Shown: piece after piece, positions 25,180 to 33,737 of the stretch
Numbering within the stretch: position 1 is the first letter of the stretch
How the letters are laid out: the number at the start of each line of letters is the position of its first letter
NCBI GenBank assembly: GCA_949949035.1
Contig: CATLHJ010000004.1
Coordinates: forward strand, 26,303-90,302
DNA from: an uncultured Clostridia bacterium
Lineage (GTDB): Bacteria > Bacillota > Clostridia > Christensenellales > UBA1242
DNA: 64,000 bases
Reading direction: 5' to 3'
Notes under the pieces: generated by a model
Told to the model about the DNA's origin: nothing
Database searches by the model: none
Seen by the model: the letters and a program-made list of their open reading frames with translations, nothing else
Translations under genes and position numbers: made by a program

Positions 25180-26916
25180 TTATTTGAATTCCTTAACTTC
25201 TTGTGCCACACGAGACACAAAATCCGCCACAGTCATCGTACCCAAATCTTGGCCTTCACGTGTACGAATTGCCATGGTTCCTGCTGCCTGTTCTTTGCCA
25301 CCAACAATTACACTGTACGGAATTTTTTTCATGGTGGCTTCGCGAATTTTCAAACCGATTTTTTCGTTACGTAAATCGCTTTCAGCACGGAAGCCAGCCG
25401 CCACTAATTGCGTTTTAATTTGTTCGCAATATTCGTCTTGGGCATTAGTGATACTCATTACGCGCACTTGCGTCGGCGATAACCACAGGGGTAATGCTCC
25501 CATCGTTTTTTCAATCAACATAGCCAAGGTGCGTTCGTAACACCCCATTGAAGAACGGTGAATAATGTAAGGCTTAGCCTTTTTGCCGTTTTCATCAATA
25601 TAAGTTAAACCGAACTTTTCCGCCAAGGCAAAATCCAACTGGATAGTAAATAGAGTATCCTCTTTGCCGTAGGTATTCTTGGCCTGAATATCAATCTTGG
25701 GACCGTAGAATGCGGCTTCTCCGTCGGCTTCGTAAAACTTTAATTTATTGCGTACCAAACATTCACGGATTTCATCTTGGCTCCATTCCCAACCCTCTTT
25801 GTTGTCAATATACTTTTCTTTATTTTCCGGATCCCATTTTGACAAACGGAAGCGCACATCGTTTTCCATGTGTAAAACTTTCAACATATAATTTGCCAAA
25901 TCCAAACACTCGTCAATTACTTGCGGTATTTGGTCCGGACGCACCACGATGTGCCCGTCACTCAATGTATACTCGCGTAGACGAATCAAACCATGCATTT
26001 CACCGCTGTTTTCGTTACGGAATTGTTTAGCCGTTTCGGCATAGCGGATTGGTAACTCTTTATAAGAATGCAGGTCATTCTTGTAAATCAAAATGTGCAT
26101 CGGGCAAGTCATTGGTCGCAAGGCTCGCACGTTCTCGTCCAGCACTTCATCACCCATAACAAACATGGAGTCCTTGTAATGTTGCCAATGTCCACTGACC
26201 TTGTACAAATCACTTTTAGCAAATGACGGCGTCTTTACGTGCAGATAACCGCGGCGAATTTCTTCATCTTCAACAAAGCGTTGCATAATACGCAAAATAG
26301 TGGCTCCGGCCGGCATAAACAACGGCAGGCCTTGACCGACCAAATCAGATGAAGTGTAGAACCCCAGTTCGCGACCAATTTTGTTGTGATCGCGTTTTTT
26401 GATTTCTTCTTGCCAAGCGTTGTATTCTTCCAACTCGCTTTTCTTGGCAAAAGCCACGCCGTAGATACGGGTCAACATTTTGTTCTTTTCGCTGCCCCGC
26501 CAATAAGCACCCGTAATTTGAGTTAATTTAAACGCTTTAATTTTACCGATGTGGCTGACGTGCGGTCCTTTGCATAAGTCAGTAAAATTACCAATCGTGT
26601 AAAATGAAATTGGTTCCCCCTTGGCAATATCTTGTAACAGTTCAATTTTATACATTTCCTGTTGTTTTGTTAAAAAACGATTGGCTTCCGTACGGGTCAT
26701 TTCCTTACGTTCGACTGCAAAGTCAGATTTAATAATGCGCGCCATTTCGGCTTCAATCTTCGGCAAATCTTCGTCTTTAATCGGTGTTGAAAAATCAAAA
26801 TCATAATAGAAGCCCGAATCAGTGGCGGGGCCAATCGCCAATTTTACGTTCGGGTAAATGTTTTTTACGGCGTACGCCAAAATGTGAGCGGCCGTATGAT
26901 TCAATAATTTGTCCAT
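25180..26916 (-). CDS. thrS: Threonyl-tRNA synthetase lacking the TGS domain
   Basis: Charges tRNA-Thr. 578 residues: it starts directly in the editing domain (LLNHTAAHILAYAV with the HxxxH zinc site), then the class II core with motif 2 FRNENSGEMHGLIRLREYT, Cys of the catalytic zinc site in MTCPMH, motif 3 SMGCYERTLAMLIE and the anticodon-binding domain. The usual N-terminal TGS domain of about 60 residues is absent. A TATAAT box (26929-26924) lies 7 nt before ATG 26916, so the mRNA is leaderless and there is no room for a T-box. Confidence 0.95.
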   Translation of the reverse strand: MDKLLNHTAAHILAYAVKNIYPNVKLAIGPATDSGFYYDFDFSTPIKDEDLPKIEAEMARIIKSDFAVERKEMTRTEANRFLTKQQEMYKIELLQDIAKGEPISFYTIGNFTDLCKGPHVSHIGKIKAFKLTQITGAYWRGSEKNKMLTRIYGVAFAKKSELEEYNAWQEEIKKRDHNKIGRELGFYTSSDLVGQGLPLFMPAGATILRIMQRFVEDEEIRRGYLHVKTPSFAKSDLYKVSGHWQHYKDSMFVMGDEVLDENVRALRPMTCPMHILIYKNDLHSYKELPIRYAETAKQFRNENSGEMHGLIRLREYTLSDGHIVVRPDQIPQVIDECLDLANYMLKVLHMENDVRFRLSKWDPENKEKYIDNKEGWEWSQDEIRECLVRNKLKFYEADGEAAFYGPKIDIQAKNTYGKEDTLFTIQLDFALAEKFGLTYIDENGKKAKPYIIHRSSMGCYERTLAMLIEKTMGALPLWLSPTQVRVMSITNAQDEYCEQIKTQLVAAGFRAESDLRNEKIGLKIREATMKKIPYSVIVGGKEQAAGTMAIRTREGQDLGTMTVADFVSRVAQEVKEFK

Positions 26917-26923
26917 AACTTAC

Positions 26924-26951
26924 ATTATACCACGAAATATAAATAAATCAA
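26924..26951 (-). promoter_or_regulatory. Leaderless promoter of thrS
   Basis: -35 TTGATT (26951-26946), 16-bp spacer, -10 TATAAT (26929-26924), then 7 nt to the ATG. Confidence 0.65.
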
Positions 26952-26968
26952 TTACATAAACTATGATT

Positions 26969-27640
26969 ATGGAAATTTCTACCGATGAGCGTTTCCTAGA
27001 ATGTTTACGTTACCTAGCGGCCAAATTAAAGCAACCACTACAAAAAGTTAGTGACCGTTACTTACTACTGGTTCCGCCTACGATAGATACTTACTACTTA
27101 ACTGACCTACTGGTTTACCAAATTGTGACCGTGATGAAGGCCCGCTACTTACAAGATAAAATTAAAATTAATCGCACGTTACTGATAAAAATATTAGTCA
27201 ATTACGATAAAAAAACCGATATGGTTATTGCCACTGCCCTGCTGAAATTAGGTTCCGTTTTGTTATTAGACGCCTTATACGATTTTGGCATCAGCAAACT
27301 AAAATACCGTTGGGACGAAGTGGCTCAACTGGTTAATGAAAACCGCGCCCAATTAACGCAAAAGCCGTTATATGACGAGTTACTGCGTTTTTTAATTCTT
27401 AACATGGATCACAAGATGAAAGAAGCGCACGTTATGGTGGTCAACGACTGCCCTGCCGTATGTAACAGTAAATTGGAACCCATCAAAACAGACCAAACCA
27501 ATGTTCTAGACGCATTGGTGGAAGCCGCACCACGTCAAATCTTTATCCATATTGATCAGAACATGGCCCCCGAAACCGTTAAAGAAATTCAACAACTGTT
27601 TCCAAACTGCATTTGCATTGAATATAGCGCAGTGTTATAA
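26969..27640 (+). CDS. YtxC-like protein
   Basis: A 223-225-residue protein divergent from thrS. The region KYRWDEVAQLVNENRAQL followed by PLYDELLRFLILNMDHKMKE and AHVMVVNDC resembles the C-terminal pattern of YtxC, a sporulation-associated protein encoded beside thrS in Bacillus. The position supports the match. I prefer ATG 26969 (MEIST) but ATG 26963 is equally possible. Shorter than Bacillus YtxC; confidence in the name is moderate. Confidence 0.5.
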   Translation: MEISTDERFLECLRYLAAKLKQPLQKVSDRYLLLVPPTIDTYYLTDLLVYQIVTVMKARYLQDKIKINRTLLIKILVNYDKKTDMVIATALLKLGSVLLLDALYDFGISKLKYRWDEVAQLVNENRAQLTQKPLYDELLRFLILNMDHKMKEAHVMVVNDCPAVCNSKLEPIKTDQTNVLDALVEAAPRQIFIHIDQNMAPETVKEIQQLFPNCICIEYSAVL

Positions 27641-27641
27641 T
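27636..27641 (+). promoter_or_regulatory. -10 box for leaderless ricT
   Basis: TATAAT (27636-27641) with a TTGCAT -35 at 27613-27618 (17-bp spacer), 6 nt before the ATG at 27648, overlapping the stop of the preceding gene. Confidence 0.6.
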
Positions 27642-27647
27642 ATTGGT

Positions 27648-28274
27648 ATGTATACCTACAATATTCGGGTTTGCAATGATACGCAGACTACTAAATATGA
27701 CAGTGAACTACCAGATTTAGCCACGGGCAATTATGTAATTGTCGAAACCGAAACGGGCGCCGAATGGGGCGTTGTAGCGTCGGCTGGCAGCGTAAAAAAG
27801 CCCCACACGCCAGAGAACGCTCACATTTTACGCACGGCGAACGCCAAAGACCAAAGCCAAATTAAGTTACTAATTAACTCGGCCAATTACGCACAGACCA
27901 AAGCAACGGAAATGATTGAAAAGTTAAAACTCAACATGAAAGTTATGTCCGCACACTACACTTTTGATGCCAGCAAAGTAGTAATTTATTTCACCGCTGA
28001 CCAACGCATTGATTTCCGCGAATTAGTAAGGAACTTGGCGGGAGCCTTACGTACCCGTATTGAACTACGGCAAATTGGCACTCGCGATGAAGTAAAAGCA
28101 ATGGGTGCCATGGGACCATGCGGTCAAGAATGTTGTTGTAGACGTTTTTGGCACAGTTACCCTGACGTTTCCATCAAAATGGCTAAACAACAAAACATTG
28201 CTCTTAACCCCGATAAAATTAACGGCGTTTGTGGACGCTTAAAATGTTGCTTGTCATACGAAAGTGATAAATGA
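27648..28274 (+). CDS. ricT: PSP1-domain protein RicT (YaaT)
   Basis: A 208-residue PSP1-domain protein. In Bacillus, RicT forms an Fe-S-carrying complex with RicA and RicF that affects mRNA processing by RNase Y and sporulation or competence. It ends with the Cys-rich pattern CGQECCCRRFW and INGVCGRLKCCLSYE. Shorter than Bacillus YaaT (about 275), missing mainly the C-terminal tail. ATG 27648 lies 6 nt after TATAAT, so it is probably leaderless; longer readings run back into the YtxC-like gene. Confidence 0.88.
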   Translation: MYTYNIRVCNDTQTTKYDSELPDLATGNYVIVETETGAEWGVVASAGSVKKPHTPENAHILRTANAKDQSQIKLLINSANYAQTKATEMIEKLKLNMKVMSAHYTFDASKVVIYFTADQRIDFRELVRNLAGALRTRIELRQIGTRDEVKAMGAMGPCGQECCCRRFWHSYPDVSIKMAKQQNIALNPDKINGVCGRLKCCLSYESDK

Positions 28275-28314
28275 TACAATTTATCGTTGTATTAACAACT
28301 AAGGAGATAAAATC

Positions 28315-28788
28315 ATGAGATGTCCCAATTGCGGTTCACACGACAATAAGGTAGTAGACAGTCGTACCAACGATAACGCTAACTCCATTCGACGTCGTCG
28401 TGAATGTTTGAAATGCGGCAAACGTTTTACCAGTTATGAAACCATTGAACGCGTTTCCTTATTAGTGGTAAAACGCGATGGCAGCCGTCAATCGTTTGAT
28501 CCACAAAAAATTAAAAATGGTATTGTGGCTTCCACTGGCAAACGCCCTGTGTCTATGAAACAAATTGACGATATGGTTGAACGCATTGAAATGAAAATTG
28601 CCAACAATTCGATCGGCGAACAAGAAATTACCAGTAGTACAATTGGCGACATGGTAATGGCGGAATTAAAACAGGTTGACGAAGTGGCTTATATTCGCTT
28701 TGCCGCGGTTTATCGACAATTCAAAGACATCTCGACCTTTGTTAATTTTGTTAAAGATTTTGAAAAAGAAATTACTTCAAAGATTTGA
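28315..28788 (+). CDS. nrdR: Transcriptional regulator NrdR
   Basis: A 157-residue repressor of ribonucleotide reductase genes, sensing ATP/dATP through its ATP-cone. It has an N-terminal zinc ribbon MRCPNCGSHDNKVVDSR...CLKCGKRF and then the ATP-cone (VVKRDGSRQSFDPQKI). Complete length. Unlike many neighbours it has a proper Shine-Dalgarno (AAGGAGATAAAATC). Its end overlaps the end of prfA on the other strand by 12 bp. Confidence 0.95.
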   Translation: MRCPNCGSHDNKVVDSRTNDNANSIRRRRECLKCGKRFTSYETIERVSLLVVKRDGSRQSFDPQKIKNGIVASTGKRPVSMKQIDDMVERIEMKIANNSIGEQEITSSTIGDMVMAELKQVDEVAYIRFAAVYRQFKDISTFVNFVKDFEKEITSKI

Positions 28789-29829
28789 CAACTTATCTTC
28801 ACTGTCAGCTAGACGTAATGCCTCAATCATACCGCTTAATTCTCCATCAATAAACTTACTTAAATTATATTCGGTGCGGTCAATGCGGTGATCAGTTACC
28901 CGGCCTTGCGGATAATTATAAGTACGGATTCGTTCACTACGGTCACCAGTTCCAATTTGGTTATGACGGGTGGTTGCGTATTTTTGGTCCGCTAGTCCTT
29001 GATAGTAGGCGGCCAATTTTGCGGTCAAAATGGTCATGGCTTTATCACGATTAGCAATTTGGCTGCGCCCATCTTGACAGGTTACCACCATGTTGGTCGG
29101 TAAATGAGTAATGCGAATCGCACTTTCCGTCTTGTTAATGTGCTGGCCGCCCGCCCCCGATGCTCGGTAAACATCAATGCGTAAGTCTTTCTCATCAATT
29201 TTGAAATCTACAGTCGTGGCTTCGGGCAACACCGCTACCGTCGCGGTCGAGGTATGAATGCGCCCCTGCGATTCGGTTTCCGGCACCCGCTGCACACGGT
29301 GTACACCACTCTCAAATTTGAATAAAGAATAAGCACCTTCGCCCTTAACCATAAAAGTCACGTATTTAACCCCGCCAACGCCCGTATCGTCGATATCAGT
29401 GATTTCTACGGCAAAACCATGGGCTTGGGCAAACATGGTATACATACGTAACAAAACCCCCGTAAACAGACAGGCTTCATCGCCACCCGCTGCTGGGCGA
29501 ATTTCAATAATTACATTGGCATCGTCCCGTTCGTCTTTGGGCAATAACATTGCCTTCAAATCGACGGTTAATTTGTCCAATAATAACTGATTGTGTGCTA
29601 TTTCTTCCTTGGCTAGGGTTAACAATTCAGGGTCAGTAATCAACTTGGCATTGGCAATGTCTTTTTCTAATTTACGGTACTGCCGATAAGCCGTAACCGT
29701 CGGTTCCAATTTAGCTACTTCTTTAGAAAGCCGTGTATAATAGGTAAAATCATTAAAAACTTCGGGCAGACCCAATTGATGCACAAATTCCGCATACTTC
29801 TTTTCCAGTTCAGCCAATTCATGAAACAT
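28777..29829 (-). CDS. prfA: Peptide chain release factor 1
   Basis: Recognises UAA and UAG and triggers peptide release. 350 residues. The GGQ loop is in RASGAGGQHINKTESAIR, and the codon-recognition loop lies further on. N-terminal helical domain as usual. The start overlaps the prmC stop by one base (TAATG), so the release factor and its methyltransferase are coupled. Confidence 0.95.
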   Translation of the reverse strand: MFHELAELEKKYAEFVHQLGLPEVFNDFTYYTRLSKEVAKLEPTVTAYRQYRKLEKDIANAKLITDPELLTLAKEEIAHNQLLLDKLTVDLKAMLLPKDERDDANVIIEIRPAAGGDEACLFTGVLLRMYTMFAQAHGFAVEITDIDDTGVGGVKYVTFMVKGEGAYSLFKFESGVHRVQRVPETESQGRIHTSTATVAVLPEATTVDFKIDEKDLRIDVYRASGAGGQHINKTESAIRITHLPTNMVVTCQDGRSQIANRDKAMTILTAKLAAYYQGLADQKYATTRHNQIGTGDRSERIRTYNYPQGRVTDHRIDRTEYNLSKFIDGELSGMIEALRLADSEDKLSNL

Positions 29830-30671
29830 TATAATTCCATTGTAACTACTCGGTCGTGATTTGCCAAGTCTTTATAAACTTTAACGTGCTCAAAGCCATT
29901 GCTCTCGGCAATCGCTTGTACAGCTTCGGCTTGGTCGTACCCCACTTCAAACATCAATAACCCGTCCGGTCGCAAATAATCACGCGCCGTCGCCAAAATA
30001 CGACGATAGTAATACAGGCCATCAATCCCGCCATTTAGGGCGATTTGGGGCTCCTTTAAGACACGCTTATCTTCAAGCCCAATCTCGTAAGTAGGCACAT
30101 ACGGCGGATTGCACACGATTAGGTCAAATTGACCAACCAGGTTAGTAAATAAATCACTGCGCACCAAACGCAAATCAACGTTGTGCATTTCCGCGTTGGC
30201 TTGGGCCACTGATAATGCACCTTCACTGATATCGGTAGCGGTAATAACGTATTGATCTTGCGGATTTTTTTTGTTTAACCATTCGGTCAAATAACCTAAC
30301 GATATAGCAATTATTCCGGACCCACAACACAAATCCAAAATTTTATACGGCCGCGACAGGTTATCCATTACCGAATCCGCAATAATTTTTTTCTCGGCCA
30401 GTTCAATTAGAACTTCCGTATCAAAACGAGGAACTAAAACATTTTTGTTAACTAAAAACTTGCGGTTATAAAAGTATGTATACCCTAACAGGTAAGCCAA
30501 AGGCGTACCCTTTTTGTATTTATCGATGTACTTTTTTACTTGTTTAACCGTTTCGTCGCCAATATCACGCAATAAAAAAACGGTCGTACGATCCGCCCCT
30601 AACAAGTGGCATAAGACTTGAATGACGGCTTCTTGTTCGCCCGTTTCTGCTATCAGTTGTGCCAGTTTCAT
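29829..30671 (-). CDS. prmC: Release factor glutamine methyltransferase
   Basis: Methylates the glutamine of the GGQ motif in RF1/RF2. 280 residues with an N-terminal helical domain, SAM-binding ILDLCCGSGIIAISL and the catalytic VCNPPYVPTYEI motif. Lies between rpmE and prfA, the classical Firmicutes arrangement (rpmE-prmC-prfA). Confidence 0.95.
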   Translation of the reverse strand: MKLAQLIAETGEQEAVIQVLCHLLGADRTTVFLLRDIGDETVKQVKKYIDKYKKGTPLAYLLGYTYFYNRKFLVNKNVLVPRFDTEVLIELAEKKIIADSVMDNLSRPYKILDLCCGSGIIAISLGYLTEWLNKKNPQDQYVITATDISEGALSVAQANAEMHNVDLRLVRSDLFTNLVGQFDLIVCNPPYVPTYEIGLEDKRVLKEPQIALNGGIDGLYYYRRILATARDYLRPDGLLMFEVGYDQAEAVQAIAESNGFEHVKVYKDLANHDRVVTMEL

Positions 30672-30676
30672 TTTCT

Positions 30677-30880
30677 TTACTTCGCGTAACGTTTATTAAA
30701 TTTATCGACACGCCCCGCAGTGTCAACAATCTTTTGTTTACCAGTATAAAACGGGTGACATTTTGAACAAATATCAACCTTCACCACATCACCTTCCTTG
30801 GTGGTACCACAGATAAATTTGTTGCCACAAGCACATTGAAATTCGGCTTCATGATAATTTGGATGAATGTTTTCTTTCAT
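30677..30880 (-). CDS. rpmE: 50S ribosomal protein L31
   Basis: A 67-residue L31 of the zinc-binding type, with Cys pairs CACGNKFIC and [10 protein letters not shown]. Complete. ATG 30880 follows a consensus promoter by 7 nt, so the mRNA starts at or next to the initiator codon; the longer reading upstream contains the promoter itself and is rejected. Confidence 0.95.
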   Translation of the reverse strand: MKENIHPNYHEAEFQCACGNKFICGTTKEGDVVKVDICSKCHPFYTGKQKIVDTAGRVDKFNKRYAK

Positions 30881-30887
30881 AACAGTT

Positions 30888-30916
30888 ATTATATACGACC
30901 ACAATGTTCTTGTCAA
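30888..30916 (-). promoter_or_regulatory. Consensus leaderless promoter of rpmE-prmC-prfA
   Basis: -35 TTGACA (30916-30911), 17-bp spacer, -10 TATAAT (30893-30888), then 7 nt to ATG 30880. A perfect sigma-A-type promoter with no room for a ribosome-binding site. Confidence 0.85.
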
Positions 30917-30930
30917 TCAAATGTTATCAT

Positions 30931-32247
30931 TTATAAAACGTCTTGCAAAAACTCACCATTAACCACATCACCCGCCCCGCACAAAATTATGGCATCATAA
31001 TGCGGAGCCTGTTCCAACAAGTACTTTTTTAATTTATCGGTATTGGCAAAATACTTGGCCCCCAAGTGGCGACTTAAATCTAACGCCCGCCCGCCAACGA
31101 TGACTTTGCCCCGAGCCGCATAAGTTTTATACAACACTAAGTTTTTGACTGTCCCTAGCACACTGATAAAATCATCCCACAGTGCCAAAGTTCGGGTGTA
31201 AGTATGCGGTTGAAATACTAATAGATAACGTCGGTACAATGTAGACGCTGTTTGCAAGGTCGTTACAATCTCACGTGGGTGATGGGCATAATCTAAAATT
31301 AACGGGGTTTGCCCAATTTTGCCCAGTTGTTCAAAACGGCGTGCCACCCCGTTAAACTGACTTAAAGCCGTTTGGATACTGGCAAAAGGCAAGCGGTAAA
31401 GCAAGGCGCAGGCTACCGCCGCCAACGCATTAGCCACATTGTGTAAACCCGGCACGGATAAAGTTAAGCGCAACGATTGACAGTAGGTACCAAATACCGC
31501 GGGATTAACCGCCACACCAAATGCATAACCACCATTAGGCAAACTGCGTAAACCCACCGCGTGCACATCGCCATAATGTAAACCGAAAGTAATTGTTTGC
31601 TTTTTACCACGCAACCCGTCACTGTTGGGGTCGGTGGCATTCTTAATAACAATGTCCGCCTTAGCCGCAAACTTGGCAAAGGTCCGTTTGATATCGTCAA
31701 GGTCGCGGTAACAATCTAAGTGATCAGCATCAACGTTGGTAATAATGGCTACCTTGGGTTTAAGTTTTAAGAAACTGCGCCGAAACTCACAGGCTTCGGT
31801 AATAAAGAATTCAGGGCCACCCAAATGCAAGTTATCCTTGGCGCCGTTATGCACCGTCGGCTCTTGACCCGCTTTTTGGAAAATGGCGCCTAACATCGCC
31901 GTCGTTGAACTTTTACCATGACAACCAGCCACGGCCAACACTTGCTGGTAACGGCGAGCGATGGTTGCCAATACTTGTTCCCGATAGACGATTTTAATGC
32001 CGTCGGCTTGGGCTTGGCGCAATTCGGGGTTATCGTCAGTAATCGCCCCGTTAATCACTAAGCGGTCGATGTCACGAACATGTTCGGCATGGTGACCGAT
32101 GTAAACCGGAATACCTATCGCCTGCAATTCCCGTGTATTCGCCGATGCCACGGCGTCACTGCCCGACACCTTATGCCCCGCCGCCAACAATAACTTCGCC
32201 AAGGCCGACATTGAAACGCCGCCAATACCTACAAAAAAATAACGCAC
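30931..32247 (-). CDS. murC: UDP-N-acetylmuramate--L-alanine ligase
   Basis: Adds L-Ala to UDP-MurNAc in peptidoglycan synthesis, so the host makes a cell wall. 438 residues: N-terminal Rossmann domain (FVGIGGVSMSALAKLLL), ATP loop AGCHGKSSTTAMLG, central ligase motifs (NVDADHLDCY) and C-terminal domain with DYAHHPREI. I start it at GTG 32247; the ATG slightly upstream is out of frame. The start lies inside a hairpin (32238-32267). Confidence 0.92.
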   Translation of the reverse strand: MRYFFVGIGGVSMSALAKLLLAAGHKVSGSDAVASANTRELQAIGIPVYIGHHAEHVRDIDRLVINGAITDDNPELRQAQADGIKIVYREQVLATIARRYQQVLAVAGCHGKSSTTAMLGAIFQKAGQEPTVHNGAKDNLHLGGPEFFITEACEFRRSFLKLKPKVAIITNVDADHLDCYRDLDDIKRTFAKFAAKADIVIKNATDPNSDGLRGKKQTITFGLHYGDVHAVGLRSLPNGGYAFGVAVNPAVFGTYCQSLRLTLSVPGLHNVANALAAVACALLYRLPFASIQTALSQFNGVARRFEQLGKIGQTPLILDYAHHPREIVTTLQTASTLYRRYLLVFQPHTYTRTLALWDDFISVLGTVKNLVLYKTYAARGKVIVGGRALDLSRHLGAKYFANTDKLKKYLLEQAPHYDAIILCGAGDVVNGEFLQDVL

Positions 32248-32270
32248 ACCATAATATATGCGTTATTTTT
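32236..32270 (-). terminator. Terminator-like hairpin covering the murC start codon
   Basis: Arms TGCGTTATT and AATAACGCA (32259-32267 and 32238-32246) pair exactly over 9 bp, followed on the minus strand by a T-run. The loop holds an AT-rich possible -10 and the GTG start lies at its edge. It could end transcription from the rpsF operon upstream and hide the murC start in any read-through RNA. Confidence 0.5.
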
Positions 32271-32311
32271 AGTGACTGTTATTGAATAAAATATTTACTT
32301 GTATTTCCCAA

Positions 32312-32509
32312 TCACTTGCCTAAAATCATATCGGCAATTTGTTCTTCACTGGCAATACGTTCGCGTTTATTTTGACTAATAATAGGTTCCAGCGTTGAAT
32401 TTAGTTCAACCACGTCACATTTAGGAATACGCTTAACTACTTCTGCACTGCGAGTAGTGAATGTTGCTTTTAAGCGCTTCTTTTTCATGTTTTCAAACAT
32501 ACTTGACAT
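32312..32509 (-). CDS. Small hypothetical protein after rpsR
   Basis: A 65-residue basic protein (MSSMFENMKKKRLKATFTT...) starting at ATG 32509, 2 bp after the rpsR stop, hence probably the last gene of the rpsF-ssb-rpsR operon. No family recognised. No membrane segment. Longer readings extend into rpsR and are rejected. Confidence 0.55.
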   Translation of the reverse strand: MSSMFENMKKKRLKATFTTRSAEVVKRIPKCDVVELNSTLEPIISQNKRERIASEEQIADMILGK

Positions 32510-32511
32510 AT

Positions 32512-32835
32512 TTACAATAACCCCATTGATTTCGCAACTTTTACGGCACGAGCCAATTCGCGTTGGTGAGCCGCGCACAAACCGGTTTGACGGCGCGGGA
32601 AAATCTTGCCGCTTTCCGAAACGTATTTTTTCAAACGCGTATCCTTGTAATCAATGTACAACGGGCGTTTGGCTTCGTCCTTTTCCATGCAGAACAAGCA
32701 AACCCGACGCTTAGGCCGTTGTACGCGTTTTTCTTTGCGTTCTTCCCCTGCTTCGGTGGTGTTCTTTTTTTGCGCTTTATTTTCTTGACGGTTTAGTTCT
32801 TCAATAACTTCACGAGTCGATAAATTTTCTCCCAT
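32512..32835 (-). CDS. rpsR: 30S ribosomal protein S18 with N-terminal extension
   Basis: A 107-residue S18. The S18 core starts near [11 protein letters not shown] and runs through [46 protein letters not shown]. The core keeps Cys residues (C-x2-C and a later C-x2-H) of the zinc-binding form. About 40 charged residues precede it, more than in most homologues. Confidence 0.95.
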   Translation of the reverse strand: MGENLSTREVIEELNRQENKAQKKNTTEAGEERKEKRVQRPKRRVCLFCMEKDEAKRPLYIDYKDTRLKKYVSESGKIFPRRQTGLCAAHQRELARAVKVAKSMGLL

Positions 32836-32850
32836 ATTTACTCCTTTTAA

Positions 32851-33243
32851 TTAGAACGGTAATGAATCATCAGCAATCGGCTTCATTTCTACCGTGTTAT
32901 TGCTACTTTGGTCGTAGGTAATATCGCTGTTTTTACGGTCGCAAAATTCAATATCGGTCGCATTAACATCAACCGAAGTGCGTTTGTTACCCTCTTTATC
33001 TTCGTAATTGCGAATTTGCAAATCACCAACAATTGCGGCCTTGCTACCTTTTTTAAGATACTTAGCACAGTTTTCACCTAAGCCACGCCACGCGGTAATG
33101 TTATAAAAATCAGTTTCTTGGTTACCACCACTAACCCGACGGTTAACCGCCAGACCAAACTTGCAAACGCTGGTGCCCGCCGCCCCCACCGTCGACAGTT
33201 CGGGATCGCGGGTTAAATTACCTACTAAAAATACTTTGTTCAT
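32851..33243 (-). CDS. ssb: Single-stranded DNA-binding protein
   Basis: A 130-residue cellular SSB: it opens MNKVFLVGNLTRDPEL, has KFGLAVNRR, the ITAWRGLGENCAKYLKKGSK segment, and ends with the acidic tip DDSLPF that recruits partner proteins. Between rpsF and rpsR, the classical order. Confidence 0.95.
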   Translation of the reverse strand: MNKVFLVGNLTRDPELSTVGAAGTSVCKFGLAVNRRVSGGNQETDFYNITAWRGLGENCAKYLKKGSKAAIVGDLQIRNYEDKEGNKRTSVDVNATDIEFCDRKNSDITYDQSSNNTVEMKPIADDSLPF

Positions 33244-33245
33244 GA

Positions 33246-33626
33246 TTATTCCCCTTCTTTCGTTTCTTTAATTTCTTTCGCTTCCTTGGCTTCTTTTTCT
33301 TTCTTCGCCAAGTATTCTTCGCGTGCCTTGGCACGATTACGTTTGCGAATTATGTCTTGCGCCAACATAATGTCAGTCTTGGCAATAAATAAATGGCGCA
33401 CAATACCTTCGGTAATGTTCATTAACGCCGTCATTTTTGCCGGAACATCGGATTTGGCTTCAAAGTTTAACAGGTAATACCAACCGTATTTCTTTTGTCC
33501 CAGTTTTTCAACGGTAGTTTTCGCACCTGCCATTTTTTTGAATTGGTCAACCAACCCTTCACGTTTTGCTTCGTCCAATTTGGCATCGACAATCATCATA
33601 CATTCGTACGCTTTCTTGTTTTCCAT
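33246..33626 (-). CDS. rpsF: 30S ribosomal protein S6
   Basis: A 126-residue S6 with YECMMIVDAKLDEAKREGL, GQKKYGWYYLLNF and the C-terminal IVRHLFIAK region, then a long Lys/Glu-rich tail. Partner of S18 in the 30S platform. AAAGGAGG ribosome site. It heads the rpsF-ssb-rpsR operon. Confidence 0.95.
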   Translation of the reverse strand: MENKKAYECMMIVDAKLDEAKREGLVDQFKKMAGAKTTVEKLGQKKYGWYYLLNFEAKSDVPAKMTALMNITEGIVRHLFIAKTDIMLAQDIIRKRNRAKAREEYLAKKEKEAKEAKEIKETKEGE

Positions 33627-33651
33627 GTTTACCTCCTTTTATGGTCTAACG

Positions 33652-33719
33652 CCTGCCCCGCCGAAACGTAGCAGGAAAAAGATATAAAATATCATACACC
33701 TTATGTTCAAATTTTGCAA
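33652..33719 (-). promoter_or_regulatory. rpsF promoter and leader hairpin
   Basis: -35 TTGCAA (33719-33714), 17-bp spacer, -10 TATGAT (33696-33691). The leader then holds a hairpin with CCTGC (33675-33671) and GCAGG (33656-33652) around a GC-rich loop. This is where the S6:S18-binding autoregulatory element lies in other bacteria; whether this is that motif I cannot confirm. Confidence 0.45.
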
Positions 33720-33737
33720 CCATAAAATATTTTGACG

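Noticed and set aside
26917..26968. T-box riboswitch for thrS
   Set aside because: Only about 50 bp lie between the divergent starts and the thrS promoter adjoins its ATG.
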